From the NCBI GenBank assembly GCA_963697285.1, contig CAVONI010000002.1:310001-374000 (forward strand): a stretch of 64,000 nucleotides of DNA, given 5' to 3'. How positions within the stretch are numbered: position 1 is the first letter of the stretch; the number at the start of each line of letters is the position of its first letter. This DNA comes from JAEUQQ01 sp963697285. GTDB lineage: Bacteria > Acidobacteriota > Vicinamibacteria > Vicinamibacterales > JAFNAJ01. The notes beneath the pieces were generated by a model, which worked only from the letters and a program-made list of their open reading frames with translations, was not told the DNA's origin and did no database searches. This document shows, piece after piece, positions 35,321 through 44,794 of this stretch. Both the position numbers and the translations under genes were made by a program.

Positions 35321-37102
35321 CTACTCGAGGTCTTTCACGCGCGTGCCGCGAAGCATCCTGAGGGCATTGAACGTCACGGCAATGGTCGCGCCGGTGTCGG
35401 CGGCCACGGCCATCCACAGCGTGGCGCTGCCCAGGCCTGCCGCTGCCAGGAACAGCACCTTCGCACCGATGGCGATGGCCACGTTCTGCTTCACGACCTG
35501 GACGGTGTGTCGCGCGTGCGCAAGCACCCACGCGACCATCCGCGGATCGTCGGAGACCGACACGATGTCGGCGGTCTCGATTGCGCTCTCGGTGCCGTGC
35601 GCACCCATGACCATGCCGAGCGACGACGCTCCCAGCACGTTGCCGTCGCGGCGTCCGTCGCCGACGGCGACGACGACCATGCCACGCCGGCGCATGCCGG
35701 TGAGGTAGTCCACGCGCGCATCGCCCGGAACCAGCGCCTCGGTGGGCGCACCGCTGCCGTCTGCAGCCGGCGCGTCGCGCGGATCGGTCATCACGACGAC
35801 CTTGACCCCGAGCGGCTCGAGAGCAGCATGGAACTGCGCCATGGTCGATGAGGCGGCGCGCCCGACGATGGCCGGCGAGTCGATGGCCACGTGCGTGGCC
35901 TGTGCCGCCGTCTCGAGGAACTCGCCGCCCTTCACGAGCACCCCTCGGCGCGCCGACGAGGCCAGCGCCGCGACGATCGTGACAGGCGTCGAGATGACCA
36001 GCGCGCACGGGCAGGCGATGAGCGTGACCACGAGGCCACGATAGAACCAGTCGTGCCACGCGCCGCCCAGCACCACGGTCGGCACGAGGATGACCAGCAG
36101 GGCGATGCCCAGCACGACGGGCGTGTAGTACAAGGCGAACTGCTCGACCCAGCGCTCCGAGCCGGCGCGTCGCGAGGCCGCGTGCTCGACGATCTCGACC
36201 ATGCGCGCGACGGCGCTCTCGGCAGGGCGCGCCACGACCTCGATCTCGAGCTGACCGTCGCCGTTCTGGGATCCCGCCACCACGGCATCGCCCACCGTGC
36301 GGACCTGCCTGTGGTCGTGATCGCCGTGCGTGTCGACGACCGTTGACGTGCCTGCGCGCACCACGCCGTTGGCGGGGATGCGCTCACCCGGCCTGACGAT
36401 GATGGTCGTGCCGGCATCGATGTGCGCCGCGGGCACGCACGACTCGCGCCCGTCGGCCACGACGTGCGCATGGCGGGGCGCCGTGCGCATGAGCGCCGCG
36501 ACCTCCCGCCGGGCACGCGTCACGCTCCACGACTCGAGCAGGTTCGCAACGGCAAAGAGGCTCGCGACCGTGGCGCCCTCCGACCATTCGCCCAGTGCCG
36601 CGGCCCCCGCGATCGAGACGATGACGAGGACGTGCATGTCGAGGCGGCGGCCCTTCACGCTCCGCCACGCCTTGGGGAGGATGGCCGCAACGCCGGCTGC
36701 CGCCGCGAGCACGAACAGCACGACGACCTGGGATGGCATGCGGTCGCCAGCATGATGGTCGAACAGCACGGCCAGGACGCTGCCCGACTCGACGGCCTCC
36801 GCCGTGAGCGCCGCCACCAGCAACACTCCGCTGGCCAGGCCCAGCCAGCGTGACCACCGCCCGCGCTCGCCCGGCCCCACGTCGTCGCGCCACGGCTCGA
36901 CCTTCATGCCCAGCGCGCCGACCGCGTGACGGACGTCGGCCTCGGAGCCCACCGCAGGATCGAGATCGACGAACATCCGCTCGGCCACCAGGTCGAACCC
37001 GAGGTCGCGCACGCCGGGGGTGGGCGCGAGCGCGTTCCGGAGGGCACGAATCTCCTCGGCGCAGTGCAGGCCGTGCACGCGGTAGACGAAGCGCTGGGTC
37101 AT
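35321..37102 (-). CDS. degenerate P1B-type heavy-metal ATPase (probable pseudo-enzyme)
   Basis: 593 residues from ATG 37102. N-terminal HMA-like domain with a GLHCAEE motif, then the usual 8-helix P1B layout with the transmembrane metal site CPC in LIACPCALVISTPVT near 361. Key catalytic elements are gone: DKTGT is replaced by DSPAIVG, TGES by HGDHD, the TGD motif by TDP and GDGxND by GDGRRDG, and the nucleotide-binding domain is missing, so about 150 residues separate CPC from the VKQN helix instead of about 300. The frame is intact, with conserved flanking text such as MVMGAHGTESAIETAD. It cannot be a normal pump; a metal-binding or regulatory role is inferred. Confidence 0.75.
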   Translation of the reverse strand: MTQRFVYRVHGLHCAEEIRALRNALAPTPGVRDLGFDLVAERMFVDLDPAVGSEADVRHAVGALGMKVEPWRDDVGPGERGRWSRWLGLASGVLLVAALTAEAVESGSVLAVLFDHHAGDRMPSQVVVLFVLAAAAGVAAILPKAWRSVKGRRLDMHVLVIVSIAGAAALGEWSEGATVASLFAVANLLESWSVTRARREVAALMRTAPRHAHVVADGRESCVPAAHIDAGTTIIVRPGERIPANGVVRAGTSTVVDTHGDHDHRQVRTVGDAVVAGSQNGDGQLEIEVVARPAESAVARMVEIVEHAASRRAGSERWVEQFALYYTPVVLGIALLVILVPTVVLGGAWHDWFYRGLVVTLIACPCALVISTPVTIVAALASSARRGVLVKGGEFLETAAQATHVAIDSPAIVGRAASSTMAQFHAALEPLGVKVVVMTDPRDAPAADGSGAPTEALVPGDARVDYLTGMRRRGMVVVAVGDGRRDGNVLGASSLGMVMGAHGTESAIETADIVSVSDDPRMVAWVLAHARHTVQVVKQNVAIAIGAKVLFLAAAGLGSATLWMAVAADTGATIAVTFNALRMLRGTRVKDLE

Positions 37103-37116
37103 GAGTGGGGACTCCG

Positions 37117-37135
37117 GCACCGGCGGAGCCGGTGC
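37117..37135. promoter_or_regulatory. palindrome just upstream of the degenerate ATPase start
   Basis: GCACCGGC GGA GCCGGTGC, 8-bp perfect arms with a 3-base spacer, ending 15 bases upstream of the ATG on the minus strand. It may be an operator or a 5' hairpin over the ribosome site. Confidence 0.4.
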
Positions 37136-37240
37136 AGTCGTCCATCATCGCAGACTGCGAACGCGTGTTCAAACACGCCGCCCGGCCACAACTACGCCTG
37201 ACTCGACAGGCAGGCCGGCCAGGCCACGGCCATCCGACGG

Positions 37241-37246
37241 TAGAAT
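37241..37246 (+). promoter_or_regulatory. -10-like TAGAAT upstream of the S15-type hydrolase
   Basis: TAGAAT 37 bases before the ATG at 37284; the leader includes a GGAAGGA ribosome site. Confidence 0.35.
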
Positions 37247-37283
37247 GGGCCGCCGTATTGCCTCGTTGCCGGAAGGACTCTCT

Positions 37284-39175
37284 ATGCCCGCTCTCATCCC
37301 CAATCGCCGCGCGTCGCTCGTCGTCGTTGCCCTGGCGCTCGCCGTCGGTGCCTTCGTCGGCGCACAGACCCCGGCCGACTCGCTGCGTGCCACGTTCACG
37401 AAGTACCGAGTACATGGTGCCCATGCGCGACGGCGTGAAGCTCTTCACGTCGGTCTACGTGCCGAAGGACACCTCGACGACCTACCCGATCCTGCTGAAC
37501 CGGACACCGTACAGCGTTGCGCCCTATGGCGTCGCGAACTACCGCGACAGCTCTCGGCCCGTCGCCGACGGGCTACGTGGAGGACGGGTACATCTTCGTG
37601 TACCAGGACGTGCGCGGCCGGATGATGTCGGAGGGCGAGTTCGTCAACATGCGTCCGCACCTCGCCACGAAGTCCGGCGCCACGGCCATCGACGAGAGCA
37701 CCGATACGTACGACACGATCGACTGGCTGGTGAAGCACGTGCCGAACAACAACGGCCGCGTCGGGCAGTACGGCATCTCGTACCCGGGCTTCTATGCAGC
37801 CGCCGGCATGATCGACGCGCATCCGGCGCTGAAGGCGGTGTCGCCGCAGGCGCCGATCGCCGACTGGTTCATGGGCGACGACTTCCACCACAACGGGGCG
37901 CTGTGGTTGCCTCACGCGTTCAACTTCCTGTCGTCGTTCGGCCAGCCCCGCACGCGGGCCGACGTCCACGTGGGGCCCTCGCTTCGAACACGGCACCCAG
38001 GACGGCTACCGCTTCTTCCTCGAGGCCGGGCCGATGCCCACCTTCGACACGAAGTACCTGAAGGGCAACATCGCGTTCTGGAACGAGATGATGGCGCACG
38101 AGCAGTACGATGCGTTCTGGCAGGGCCGCAACCTGCGGCCGCACCTGAAGAACATCGCGCCGGCGGTGATGACGGTCGGCGGATGGTTCGACGCCGAGAA
38201 CCTCTACGGCGCCCTGCAGGTCTACCAGGTCGACCGAGAGCACAGGGCGCGAAAAACCAGAACATCCTCGTCATGGGCCCGTGGTTCCACGGCGGGTGGT
38301 CACGCGGCGACGGCGTCGTCGCTCGGCGACGTGCGTTTCGATTCAAAGACGTCGGAGTATTACCGCGACTCGATTGAACGGCCGTTCTTCAGGCATCACC
38401 TCAAGGGCGAGGGCGACGATGACGCTGCCCGAGGCGTCGGTCTTCGAGACCGGCACCAACATCTGGCGCGCGCATGACGTGTGGCCGCCGAAGGCAGCGA
38501 CACCGCACCGCGTTGTACCTTGCCTCTGACGGCACGGCTGTCGCCTGAGGCGCCCGCCGCCGGCGCGCGGCTTTCGACGAGTTCGTCTCGGATCCGAGGA
38601 AGCCGGTCCCGGCCGTCCCCTACATCGCCCTCGGGATGACACGCGAGTACATGGTCGACGATCAGCGGCACGCCGCCACGCGTCCCGACGTGCTCGTCTA
38701 CCAGACGCCCGTGCTCGACACCGACACGACGATTGCCGGCCCGATCGACGTATCGCTGCTGGTGTCGACATCGGGCACCGATGCCGATTGGGTGGTGAAG
38801 GTGATCGACGTCTATCCCGACGACATGCCGAACCCGACGCCCAATCCACGCGACGTCAAGATGGGCGGGTATCAGCAACTGCTGCGTGGCGACGTCATGC
38901 GCGGGAAGTTCCGGAACTCGTTCGAGAAACCCGAGCCGTTCGTCCCGAACGAGGCCACGAGGGTGACGTTCACGATGAACGACGTGTACCACACCTTCAG
39001 GCGAGGCCACCGGATGATGGTGCAGGTGCAGAGCACGTGGTTCCCGCTCGTGAACCGGAATCCGCAGACCTTCACCAACATCAACACCGCGCCGGCGAGC
39101 GCCTACGTCAAGGCGACGCACCGCGTCTATCGCGAGGGCCAGAACGGATCGAAGATCGTCGTGCGGGTGATGTGA
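37284..39175 (+). pseudogene. secreted CocE/NonD (S15 X-Pro peptidase-like) hydrolase, many frameshifts
   Basis: ATG 37284 with a signal peptide (LVVVALALAVGAFVGAQ). All parts of a CocE/NonD hydrolase of about 630 residues are present in shifting frames: YMVPMRDGVKLFTSVYVPKD, DGYIFVYQDVRGRMMSEGEF, the nucleophile elbow GRVGQYGISYPGFYA (GxSxxG), WFHGGWSRGDG and the C-terminal jelly-roll GYQQLLRGDVMRGKFRNSFE. Frame changes occur near 37403, 37550, 37960-37990, 38240, 38320, 38430 and 38510-38550, nearly all single-base insertions. Such enzymes cleave acyl-ester or amide bonds of small substrates or proline peptides. The surrounding genes suggest a nutrient-scavenging role. Confidence 0.78.
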
Positions 39176-39252
39176 TCGCCGGCGGAGCCGCCCTGGGGTG
39201 CGGTGCGGGGAAGCCGGGCCGCACTGGGGTGCGGCCCCTACACGCGGCCGCA

Positions 39253-39286
39253 GGTGCAGGGCCGCACCGGGGTGCGGCCCTGCACC
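39253..39286. terminator. strong hairpin between convergent genes
   Basis: GGTGCAGGGCCGCACC at 39253-39268 and its exact reverse complement at 39271-39286 form a 16-bp stem with a 2-base loop. A shorter related palindrome (GGGCCGCAC/GTGCGGCCC) precedes it at 39216-39237. The position, between the ends of two convergent genes, suggests a bidirectional terminator, but no T-tract is present. Confidence 0.5.
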
Positions 39287-39289
39287 ACA

Positions 39290-41938
39290 TTACGGCCGCT
39301 TGCCCAGGCTCACCAGGTTCGCGACCATGCGGTACGCGCCGGGAACGCCGGCCGGCAACTGCCGGAACCACGCGTACGACGAGTACACGTACTGGCCCTT
39401 CCCGATCCGTGCGTACAGTTCGCCCCCACGCTGCGGAGCCTCGCCGGGATCGGCGGCTTCCAGGAGCGACTGCCACTGCGGATCGAACTGAGCGAACGAG
39501 TAGAGGCTCCGCTCCTGGACCCAGCCGTCGAAGTCCTCCGCGACGATCCTGTTCGGAGTCGTAAAGGCCGGGTGCTCGGGCAACAGCACCACCACCGGTA
39601 CCGTCTCGTCGGTCACGCGCGTCGCCCCTTGCGCCGGCAGGGGCGGCAGGTTCCGCGCCGCGTAGTCGGGCTGTTGATACTGCACGACGAGCGTCCCGCC
39701 GCCGCGCACGTAGTCGAGCAGGCGCCCGTGGTTCGACACGAACTCCGGCCGGCTCTCTGACGCGCGCACACCAACGACGATCGTGTCGTAGACCGAGAAG
39801 TCGGCAGTTCCCAGTGCCTCGTCGTCGAGCATGGTCACATTGAGGCCGAGTTTACGCAGCGCGTCGGGCACCTGGTCGCCACTGCCCATCACGTACGCCA
39901 CCTTGACCGGCGCGACCTTCACGTCGAACACCTGCACCTTCGCCTGCGCCGGCGCGTAGAGCCGCCGCGTCTGGATGTGCGGATACGCAAGCGTGCGCAT
40001 CGCCAGGGAGTGTTCGGCGCCGCCGACAGACGCCACTGCCGTGATCGCGTAGCTGCCGGCCTTCGTCTGCTTCGCCGAGGTCACCGTGAACACGACGGCG
40101 GTCCGGTCACCCTTGCGCGGCAACGAGAACGCCGCCTGCGCGGGGGCCGATGTCCATCCCTCGGGCAACGTGAGGCGGACGGTGCCGCCCTGGGTCGTCT
40201 GCGACTGGTTCTGCAGGCGCACCGCAATGCGCCGCGACGTGCCGAGCGCATCGAGCGGCACGATCTCCAGCGTCGAATCGAGCGCCACCGACAGCGCCGG
40301 CACCACCTCGACGTTACGGCGCAGTTCGCCCCTGACCTGGTCGATCAACCTGAACTGCACCGGCTGCCGCAGCGTGACCGGCACGCCGCCGATCACGACC
40401 CTGGCTTCGGCGAAGACGAGTGGATCGGCGAACGGCTTCCCCTTCGGTGCGTCATCCGGCCACACGAACCCATCGCGCTCGCGCGGCGATTCCAGCCAGT
40501 AGGGCGTGGTCGGCGCGGCGGATGCAGGCACCGTGACGGTCATGATGTCTGTGCGGTCGGCCGTCTCGCGGAAGAAGCGTGCCATCGGATTCTCTGACGC
40601 GTCGTCGCGAGGCTTGCCGGCCGCCGTCGTCCAGCCCTTCGGGGTGACGAGCGTCACGCCCTCGACCTTCACGAGCGTCGGCTGTGCCAGGAAGCTGCGG
40701 ACGGTCGCCGTGTACGACTCACCCGGTGCGACGGTCTCCTGATCGCTGACCGCGTCGATCACCGTGCCGCTCGCGCGCTGGAGCGCGACCACCGCGTCTC
40801 GCTCCTTGACGTCGAGCAGGAAGTCGGCGTCGGCCCTTGCCGCCGCATCGGCCGGCGCACCGTGCGCTGCCGCGCGCGCCGCCCGGATGGCGGTGAGCGC
40901 CGTGGCGAGGGCGGGCACGCTCCTGGCCGGCGCAGAGGCGTCGAACTCCGACACGGCCTGCGTGACGGCGGCATCGATCGCTGCGAGTTCTGCCTTCAGC
41001 GCACCACCGGGAAGCCCGGCCAGCGTTGCGAGCCCGCCAATCGTCGTGTCGAGCCCGTCGAACACGTTCGTCTCGCCAGCCTTTGCCGCGACGTCGCCCG
41101 CGAGAAACACGAGCCCCGACATCTGCCGGCCGCGCGATTCGGGCACGCCCATCTCCTGCGACTTGTGCTGGCTCCGTCCTTCGGCGGCGATCTCGAAATA
41201 GCTTCGGCCGAGGAGCCCGTCGTAGCGTCCCGTTTCGACGACGGATGTCGGCGGGTTCGCGGGATCGGGTCGGAAACCGACGCCGCGGTACAACTTGCGC
41301 ACCTTCCAGGGCCGCAGGCCCTCCTTCGAGATCTGTTCAGGAAACTGGCCGGGATCGGCCGCGGCGGCGACGGCCAGCGGCGTGAGCTTGCCCACGAGCT
41401 GGTGCTGGCCGTGGCCGTCGGCAGGCGTACCGCTGAAACGCGAGTACACGACCAGCGGGCGGTACGTCCGGATCACGCGGACCATGTCGCCGAGGACGAG
41501 CTGTTCGCCCCACTTCCTGGCGGCTTCGTCGATCGTCTTCGAGAACCCGTAGTCCATCACCCGCGTGAAGAACTGGTCGCCGCCGTCGAGCGCGCGGGCC
41601 TGCAGGAGTTCCTCGGTGCGGATGACGCCAAGGGCCTCGAACAGCTCGCTGCCGATGACGTTCTGGCCGCCCTCGCCGCGGTTCAGCGAGAGATACGCGA
41701 CGCGCCCGTAGTCACCGCGCGCAATGCGTGCGATGAACGCCGAGTCCTCGTCGTCGGGATGTGCCCCCGTGTGCAGGGCGCTGGCGGTCGTCTGCAGCTT
41801 CTTGATCTGCTGCAGCACGCCGGAGGCTCCGAGGCTGTAAACGGGCTTGACCTGTGCGTGGAGCGGCAACGACACCGCGATGGCCACGAGCGCTGCGATG
41901 GTGACCGGGATGAGTGCGAAACGCCTGAGAGTAGACAT
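39290..41938 (-). CDS. secreted PIG-L family deacetylase with C-terminal ThuA-like domain
   Basis: 882 residues from ATG 41938 with a signal peptide (1-29). PIG-L zinc motif GAHPDDED at 58-65, then SLNRGEGGQNVIGSELFEAL, the region that binds the substrate, and a late GHGQHQLVG with the third metal His. Middle part (about 400-660): Ig-like/NEW3-type strands. C-terminal part (about 690-882): ThuA/GATase-like fold (DTIVVGVRASESRPEFVSNH, RGGGTLVVQYQQPDYAARN). The domain set suggests removal of acetyl groups from sugars outside the cytoplasm. The downstream end is at the hairpin 39253-39286. Confidence 0.85.
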   Translation of the reverse strand: MSTLRRFALIPVTIAALVAIAVSLPLHAQVKPVYSLGASGVLQQIKKLQTTASALHTGAHPDDEDSAFIARIARGDYGRVAYLSLNRGEGGQNVIGSELFEALGVIRTEELLQARALDGGDQFFTRVMDYGFSKTIDEAARKWGEQLVLGDMVRVIRTYRPLVVYSRFSGTPADGHGQHQLVGKLTPLAVAAAADPGQFPEQISKEGLRPWKVRKLYRGVGFRPDPANPPTSVVETGRYDGLLGRSYFEIAAEGRSQHKSQEMGVPESRGRQMSGLVFLAGDVAAKAGETNVFDGLDTTIGGLATLAGLPGGALKAELAAIDAAVTQAVSEFDASAPARSVPALATALTAIRAARAAAHGAPADAAARADADFLLDVKERDAVVALQRASGTVIDAVSDQETVAPGESYTATVRSFLAQPTLVKVEGVTLVTPKGWTTAAGKPRDDASENPMARFFRETADRTDIMTVTVPASAAPTTPYWLESPRERDGFVWPDDAPKGKPFADPLVFAEARVVIGGVPVTLRQPVQFRLIDQVRGELRRNVEVVPALSVALDSTLEIVPLDALGTSRRIAVRLQNQSQTTQGGTVRLTLPEGWTSAPAQAAFSLPRKGDRTAVVFTVTSAKQTKAGSYAITAVASVGGAEHSLAMRTLAYPHIQTRRLYAPAQAKVQVFDVKVAPVKVAYVMGSGDQVPDALRKLGLNVTMLDDEALGTADFSVYDTIVVGVRASESRPEFVSNHGRLLDYVRGGGTLVVQYQQPDYAARNLPPLPAQGATRVTDETVPVVVLLPEHPAFTTPNRIVAEDFDGWVQERSLYSFAQFDPQWQSLLEAADPGEAPQRGGELYARIGKGQYVYSSYAWFRQLPAGVPGAYRMVANLVSLGKRP

Positions 41939-41993
41939 AGAGCGCCAGTGTACATGGATCGCGCGCATGCGGAGGGCGTCGCCGGCGCGGCCC

Positions 41994-43523
41994 CTACTGT
42001 CCGGCGGCGGTCGGGCTCTTGCCTCGCTCGGCCCGCGCCCTGGCCACCATGTCTCTCACTTCACGCATGAGCGTCGGCCCGTGGTACGGCACGCCGTCCT
42101 TGATCGTCCATTCGACGCCACCGCCGCGCACGTTGCGGCCGTTCGCGTTCGTGTCGGCCCCGGTCGGGTTCAGGAGGTGCAGGTTCTCGAGCGGATTGCC
42201 GTTCACGACGATCAGATCGGCCAGGTAACCCTGCCTCACGCGCCCGAGCCGGTCGCCCATGCCGAGCAGGGTGGCGCCGTTGACCGTCGCGTGCCTGATC
42301 ACCTCGAGAGGATGAAAGCCCGCTTCCTCGTGCAGTTCGAGCTCGCGAACGAGTCCGAACCCGAACAGGGAGTAGATGAACGACGTGTCGTCGCCGGTCG
42401 TAATCGTGCCCCCTTTCACGCCGAACTCGCGCAGCACGTCCATCCAGATGCGGTACTGCTGCTTCCAGCGCGTTTCCTGCGTGTTCGTCCACCCGATGAA
42501 ATAGGACCCGTGGTTCTCGAGGTTCGGCTTGAAGAACTCCTCCAGGGCGGGGTGCAGGTACTCGCGGTACCACGGCAGGTTCTGCGCCCGCGTGAGGTCA
42601 CGGTTGGCTTCGTAGATCGACAGCGTCGGGCTCCACGCAACCTTCTTCGCCACCATCGCATCCACCACCTGCGACAGCTTCTGCCGGTTCGCCTGCGCGT
42701 ACAATTCGCCCGCCCGACCAAATCGATGGACCTCGTTGCTGGCGTTGTGGTCAGCCGGGAAGTCCTGCACCCCGTCGAGGGCCGCGTCGGCGACACCGTA
42801 GAAATGTTCGATCGAGCCCACACCCAGTTCGATGAAGTCTGCGGCCGTGACCTCTTCGACCGCGATGTGCGTCGTCGTCTGCAGCGCCTGCGCGCGGGCC
42901 TCGTCCATCACCGCCTCGAGCTGGTCCCGGTCCATGCCGAAGATCTTGAGCCCATCGGCCCCGCGGGCCTTGGCCTCGCGCACGTTGGCCCGCAACGCTG
43001 CGGGCCCGCCCTTGCTGGCGTCGATCGTCCAGTACACCTGCATGCGCGGCGCGATGACCGTGTTCGCGGCGCTCTCTGCCTGCCACCGCTTGCTCTTGTC
43101 GAAACGGCCTCCCAGTTCGCGTGTGAGGGTGACGCCGGAGGCGAGATAGAGGTTGCGCTCGTACTGAATCGGCATCGCGATGCCGGCGCGCTCGTCCTGC
43201 CAGTGCATGTGCGTATCGACCAGGCCCGGGAGCACGTACTTGCCGGTGGCGTCGATCACCGCGTCGGCATCACGAAGCGTTCCCGCAGGCTCGATTCGCG
43301 CGATGAGATTGCCCTCGATCAGGATGTCCATCGGACCGAACGCGGGCTTCGCGTTGCCGTAGACGACCATCGCGTTGGAGATCAGCAGGCGTCGCGGGCG
43401 CCTGGCATGTTCGGGCGCCCTGGACACGGGAGCCTGGGCCAGTGGGGCTGCCAGCATCGTCGCAATCACCGTGACGACGGCCAGCAGGGACGACAAACGG
43501 GCGAGTGGATGGGGACGAGCCAT
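41994..43523 (-). CDS. secreted amidohydrolase (imidazolonepropionase/prolidase-like)
   Basis: 509 residues, signal peptide (about 1-30). It has an amidohydrolase core: the HxH metal pair in PGLVDTHMHW near 100, GLKIFGMD with a Lys at the carbamylation position, THIAVEE and IEHFYG supplying His ligands, and a late catalytic Asp in TTGDDTSFIYS. C-terminal PLENLHLLNP belongs to the composite beta-sandwich domain. It hydrolyses a cyclic amide, dipeptide or similar; the substrate is not readable. A TACAAT at 43562-43567 and an SD (GAGGAG) precede it. It may be cotranscribed with the PIG-L gene (55-base gap). Confidence 0.82.
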   Translation of the reverse strand: MARPHPLARLSSLLAVVTVIATMLAAPLAQAPVSRAPEHARRPRRLLISNAMVVYGNAKPAFGPMDILIEGNLIARIEPAGTLRDADAVIDATGKYVLPGLVDTHMHWQDERAGIAMPIQYERNLYLASGVTLTRELGGRFDKSKRWQAESAANTVIAPRMQVYWTIDASKGGPAALRANVREAKARGADGLKIFGMDRDQLEAVMDEARAQALQTTTHIAVEEVTAADFIELGVGSIEHFYGVADAALDGVQDFPADHNASNEVHRFGRAGELYAQANRQKLSQVVDAMVAKKVAWSPTLSIYEANRDLTRAQNLPWYREYLHPALEEFFKPNLENHGSYFIGWTNTQETRWKQQYRIWMDVLREFGVKGGTITTGDDTSFIYSLFGFGLVRELELHEEAGFHPLEVIRHATVNGATLLGMGDRLGRVRQGYLADLIVVNGNPLENLHLLNPTGADTNANGRNVRGGGVEWTIKDGVPYHGPTLMREVRDMVARARAERGKSPTAAGQ

Positions 43524-43561
43524 CTGACACGACTCCTCGGAGAGACTGACAGGGAGGGACG

Positions 43562-43567
43562 ATTGTA
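43562..43567 (-). promoter_or_regulatory. -10-like TACAAT upstream of the amidohydrolase
   Basis: Minus strand GGTACAATCG, 38 bases before the ATG. The leader contains GAGGAG as ribosome site. Confidence 0.4.
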
Positions 43568-43673
43568 CCCGGATCCCCGCCCACGTCGCCTCGCCCGGCG
43601 GTTCGGGCCGCCACCCGTGTCACAATGGAACCATCACGCCAGCCAGCGCTGACCTGCGGCCACCCAGACACCC

Positions 43674-44576
43674 ATGACCATCCGACGTGCCATTGCTGCC
43701 TTCACTGTTGTTGCGACCGGGATGATCCCGGCTCACGCGCAGCAGTCGTCACAACCGACGTTCCGGGCGGTGACACAGATCGTGCCGCTCTACGTCACCG
43801 TCACCGACGCGAACGGACGACTGGTCGGGGGGCTCACGCGCGACGATTTCACCGTCCTCGACAACAACGTCGCGCAGGAACTGATCGTGTTCGAGAACGA
43901 ACCGGTGCCGTTCAGCGCCTCGCTGATGCTCGACACGAGCCTGAGCATGACGCTCAACCTCGACCTGGTGAAGAACGGGGCCGAGCAGTTCCTGATGCGG
44001 CTCGAGCCCACCGACCAGGCGATGGTGGGAGCGTTCAACGACAAGATCCAGTTCGCATGCGACCTCACCAGCGACCGCGAGACGCTGATCGGGTCACTCG
44101 ATGATCTCGGCTTCGGCAATCCCACGCGGCTCTATGATTCGGTCGACGCCAGCATCGACGAACTCCGTCGTTCCGACAACCGGAAGGTCGTCCTCGTGTT
44201 CACCGACGGCGACGACACGGCGTCCAAGGCGAGCCTTGGCAAGGTGATCGAACGCTCGCGGGCAGAGGAAGTGATGGTGTACGCCATCGGGCTCGAGAGC
44301 GACCTGCGGGTCGGCAACCAGCGGATCCGCACGCGCCCCGATCGCGGGCTCAAGCGCCTGGCCGAGGAAACCGGCGGCGGGTTCTTCGAATTGAAGGACA
44401 CCGACGAACTGGGCCCGACGTTCACGAAGGTCGCCCAGGAACTGCGCAGCCAGTACGTGCTCGGGTTCTCGCCCGCCACCTTCGACGGCAAGGTGCACAA
44501 GCTCGAAGTGAGGCTGAAGCAAGCCGGGTTGGTGGCACGGGCTCGGAAGACCTATCTCGCCGCGCCGGCGAAGTAA
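43674..44576 (+). CDS. secreted VWA-domain protein (VWFA-related Acidobacterial type)
   Basis: 300 residues, signal peptide ending near 23. An N-terminal strand domain (VPLYVTVTDANGRLVGGLTR) typical of Acidobacterial VWFA-related proteins leads to a von Willebrand A domain with a MIDAS site Asp87-x-Ser89-x-Ser91 (LDTSLSM) and FTDGDD as the later metal loop. Function is probably metal-dependent protein binding at the cell surface or periplasm. Convergent with the small ORF at 44696. Confidence 0.82.
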   Translation: MTIRRAIAAFTVVATGMIPAHAQQSSQPTFRAVTQIVPLYVTVTDANGRLVGGLTRDDFTVLDNNVAQELIVFENEPVPFSASLMLDTSLSMTLNLDLVKNGAEQFLMRLEPTDQAMVGAFNDKIQFACDLTSDRETLIGSLDDLGFGNPTRLYDSVDASIDELRRSDNRKVVLVFTDGDDTASKASLGKVIERSRAEEVMVYAIGLESDLRVGNQRIRTRPDRGLKRLAEETGGGFFELKDTDELGPTFTKVAQELRSQYVLGFSPATFDGKVHKLEVRLKQAGLVARARKTYLAAPAK

Positions 44577-44695
44577 CCTCGGCGAGACAGGTCAACCAGG
44601 TAGAGGCACGTACCCTGGAGCCTTGCAGAGACCGCCGCCTCGCCGAGGCCCATCCTTGAACCGACGGGCGAAGGCGGGGCCGGACGGAGGCGGGA
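44577..44695. other. convergent gap with a wide inverted repeat
   Basis: CCTCGGCGAG at 44577-44586, starting right after the VWA stop, and CTCGCCGAGG at 44639-44648 form a 10-bp stem with a 52-base loop. No ORF is seen. Confidence 0.4.
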
Positions 44696-44794
44696 TCACG
44701 CGAACAGGGCGACAACGACGACCGCAGCCAGCAGCGAAGCGATGACGATGTCGGCGGTGTCAGAAAACGTCCAGTCAATCGGGCGTAGACGCAT
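44696..44794 (-). CDS. 32-residue single-pass membrane protein
   Basis: ATG 44794 to TGA 44696. A near-perfect Shine-Dalgarno, GAGAAAGGAGACTCTGAT, precedes the ATG with an 8-base gap from AGGAG. The protein begins with a basic-aromatic stretch (MRLRPIDWTFSDTAD) and ends in one transmembrane helix (IVIASLLAAVVVVALFA). The strong ribosome site, the membrane helix and the stand-alone position argue for a real small protein. No family is recognised. It is divergent from the lipoprotein gene at 44944. Confidence 0.6.
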   Translation of the reverse strand: MRLRPIDWTFSDTADIVIASLLAAVVVVALFA

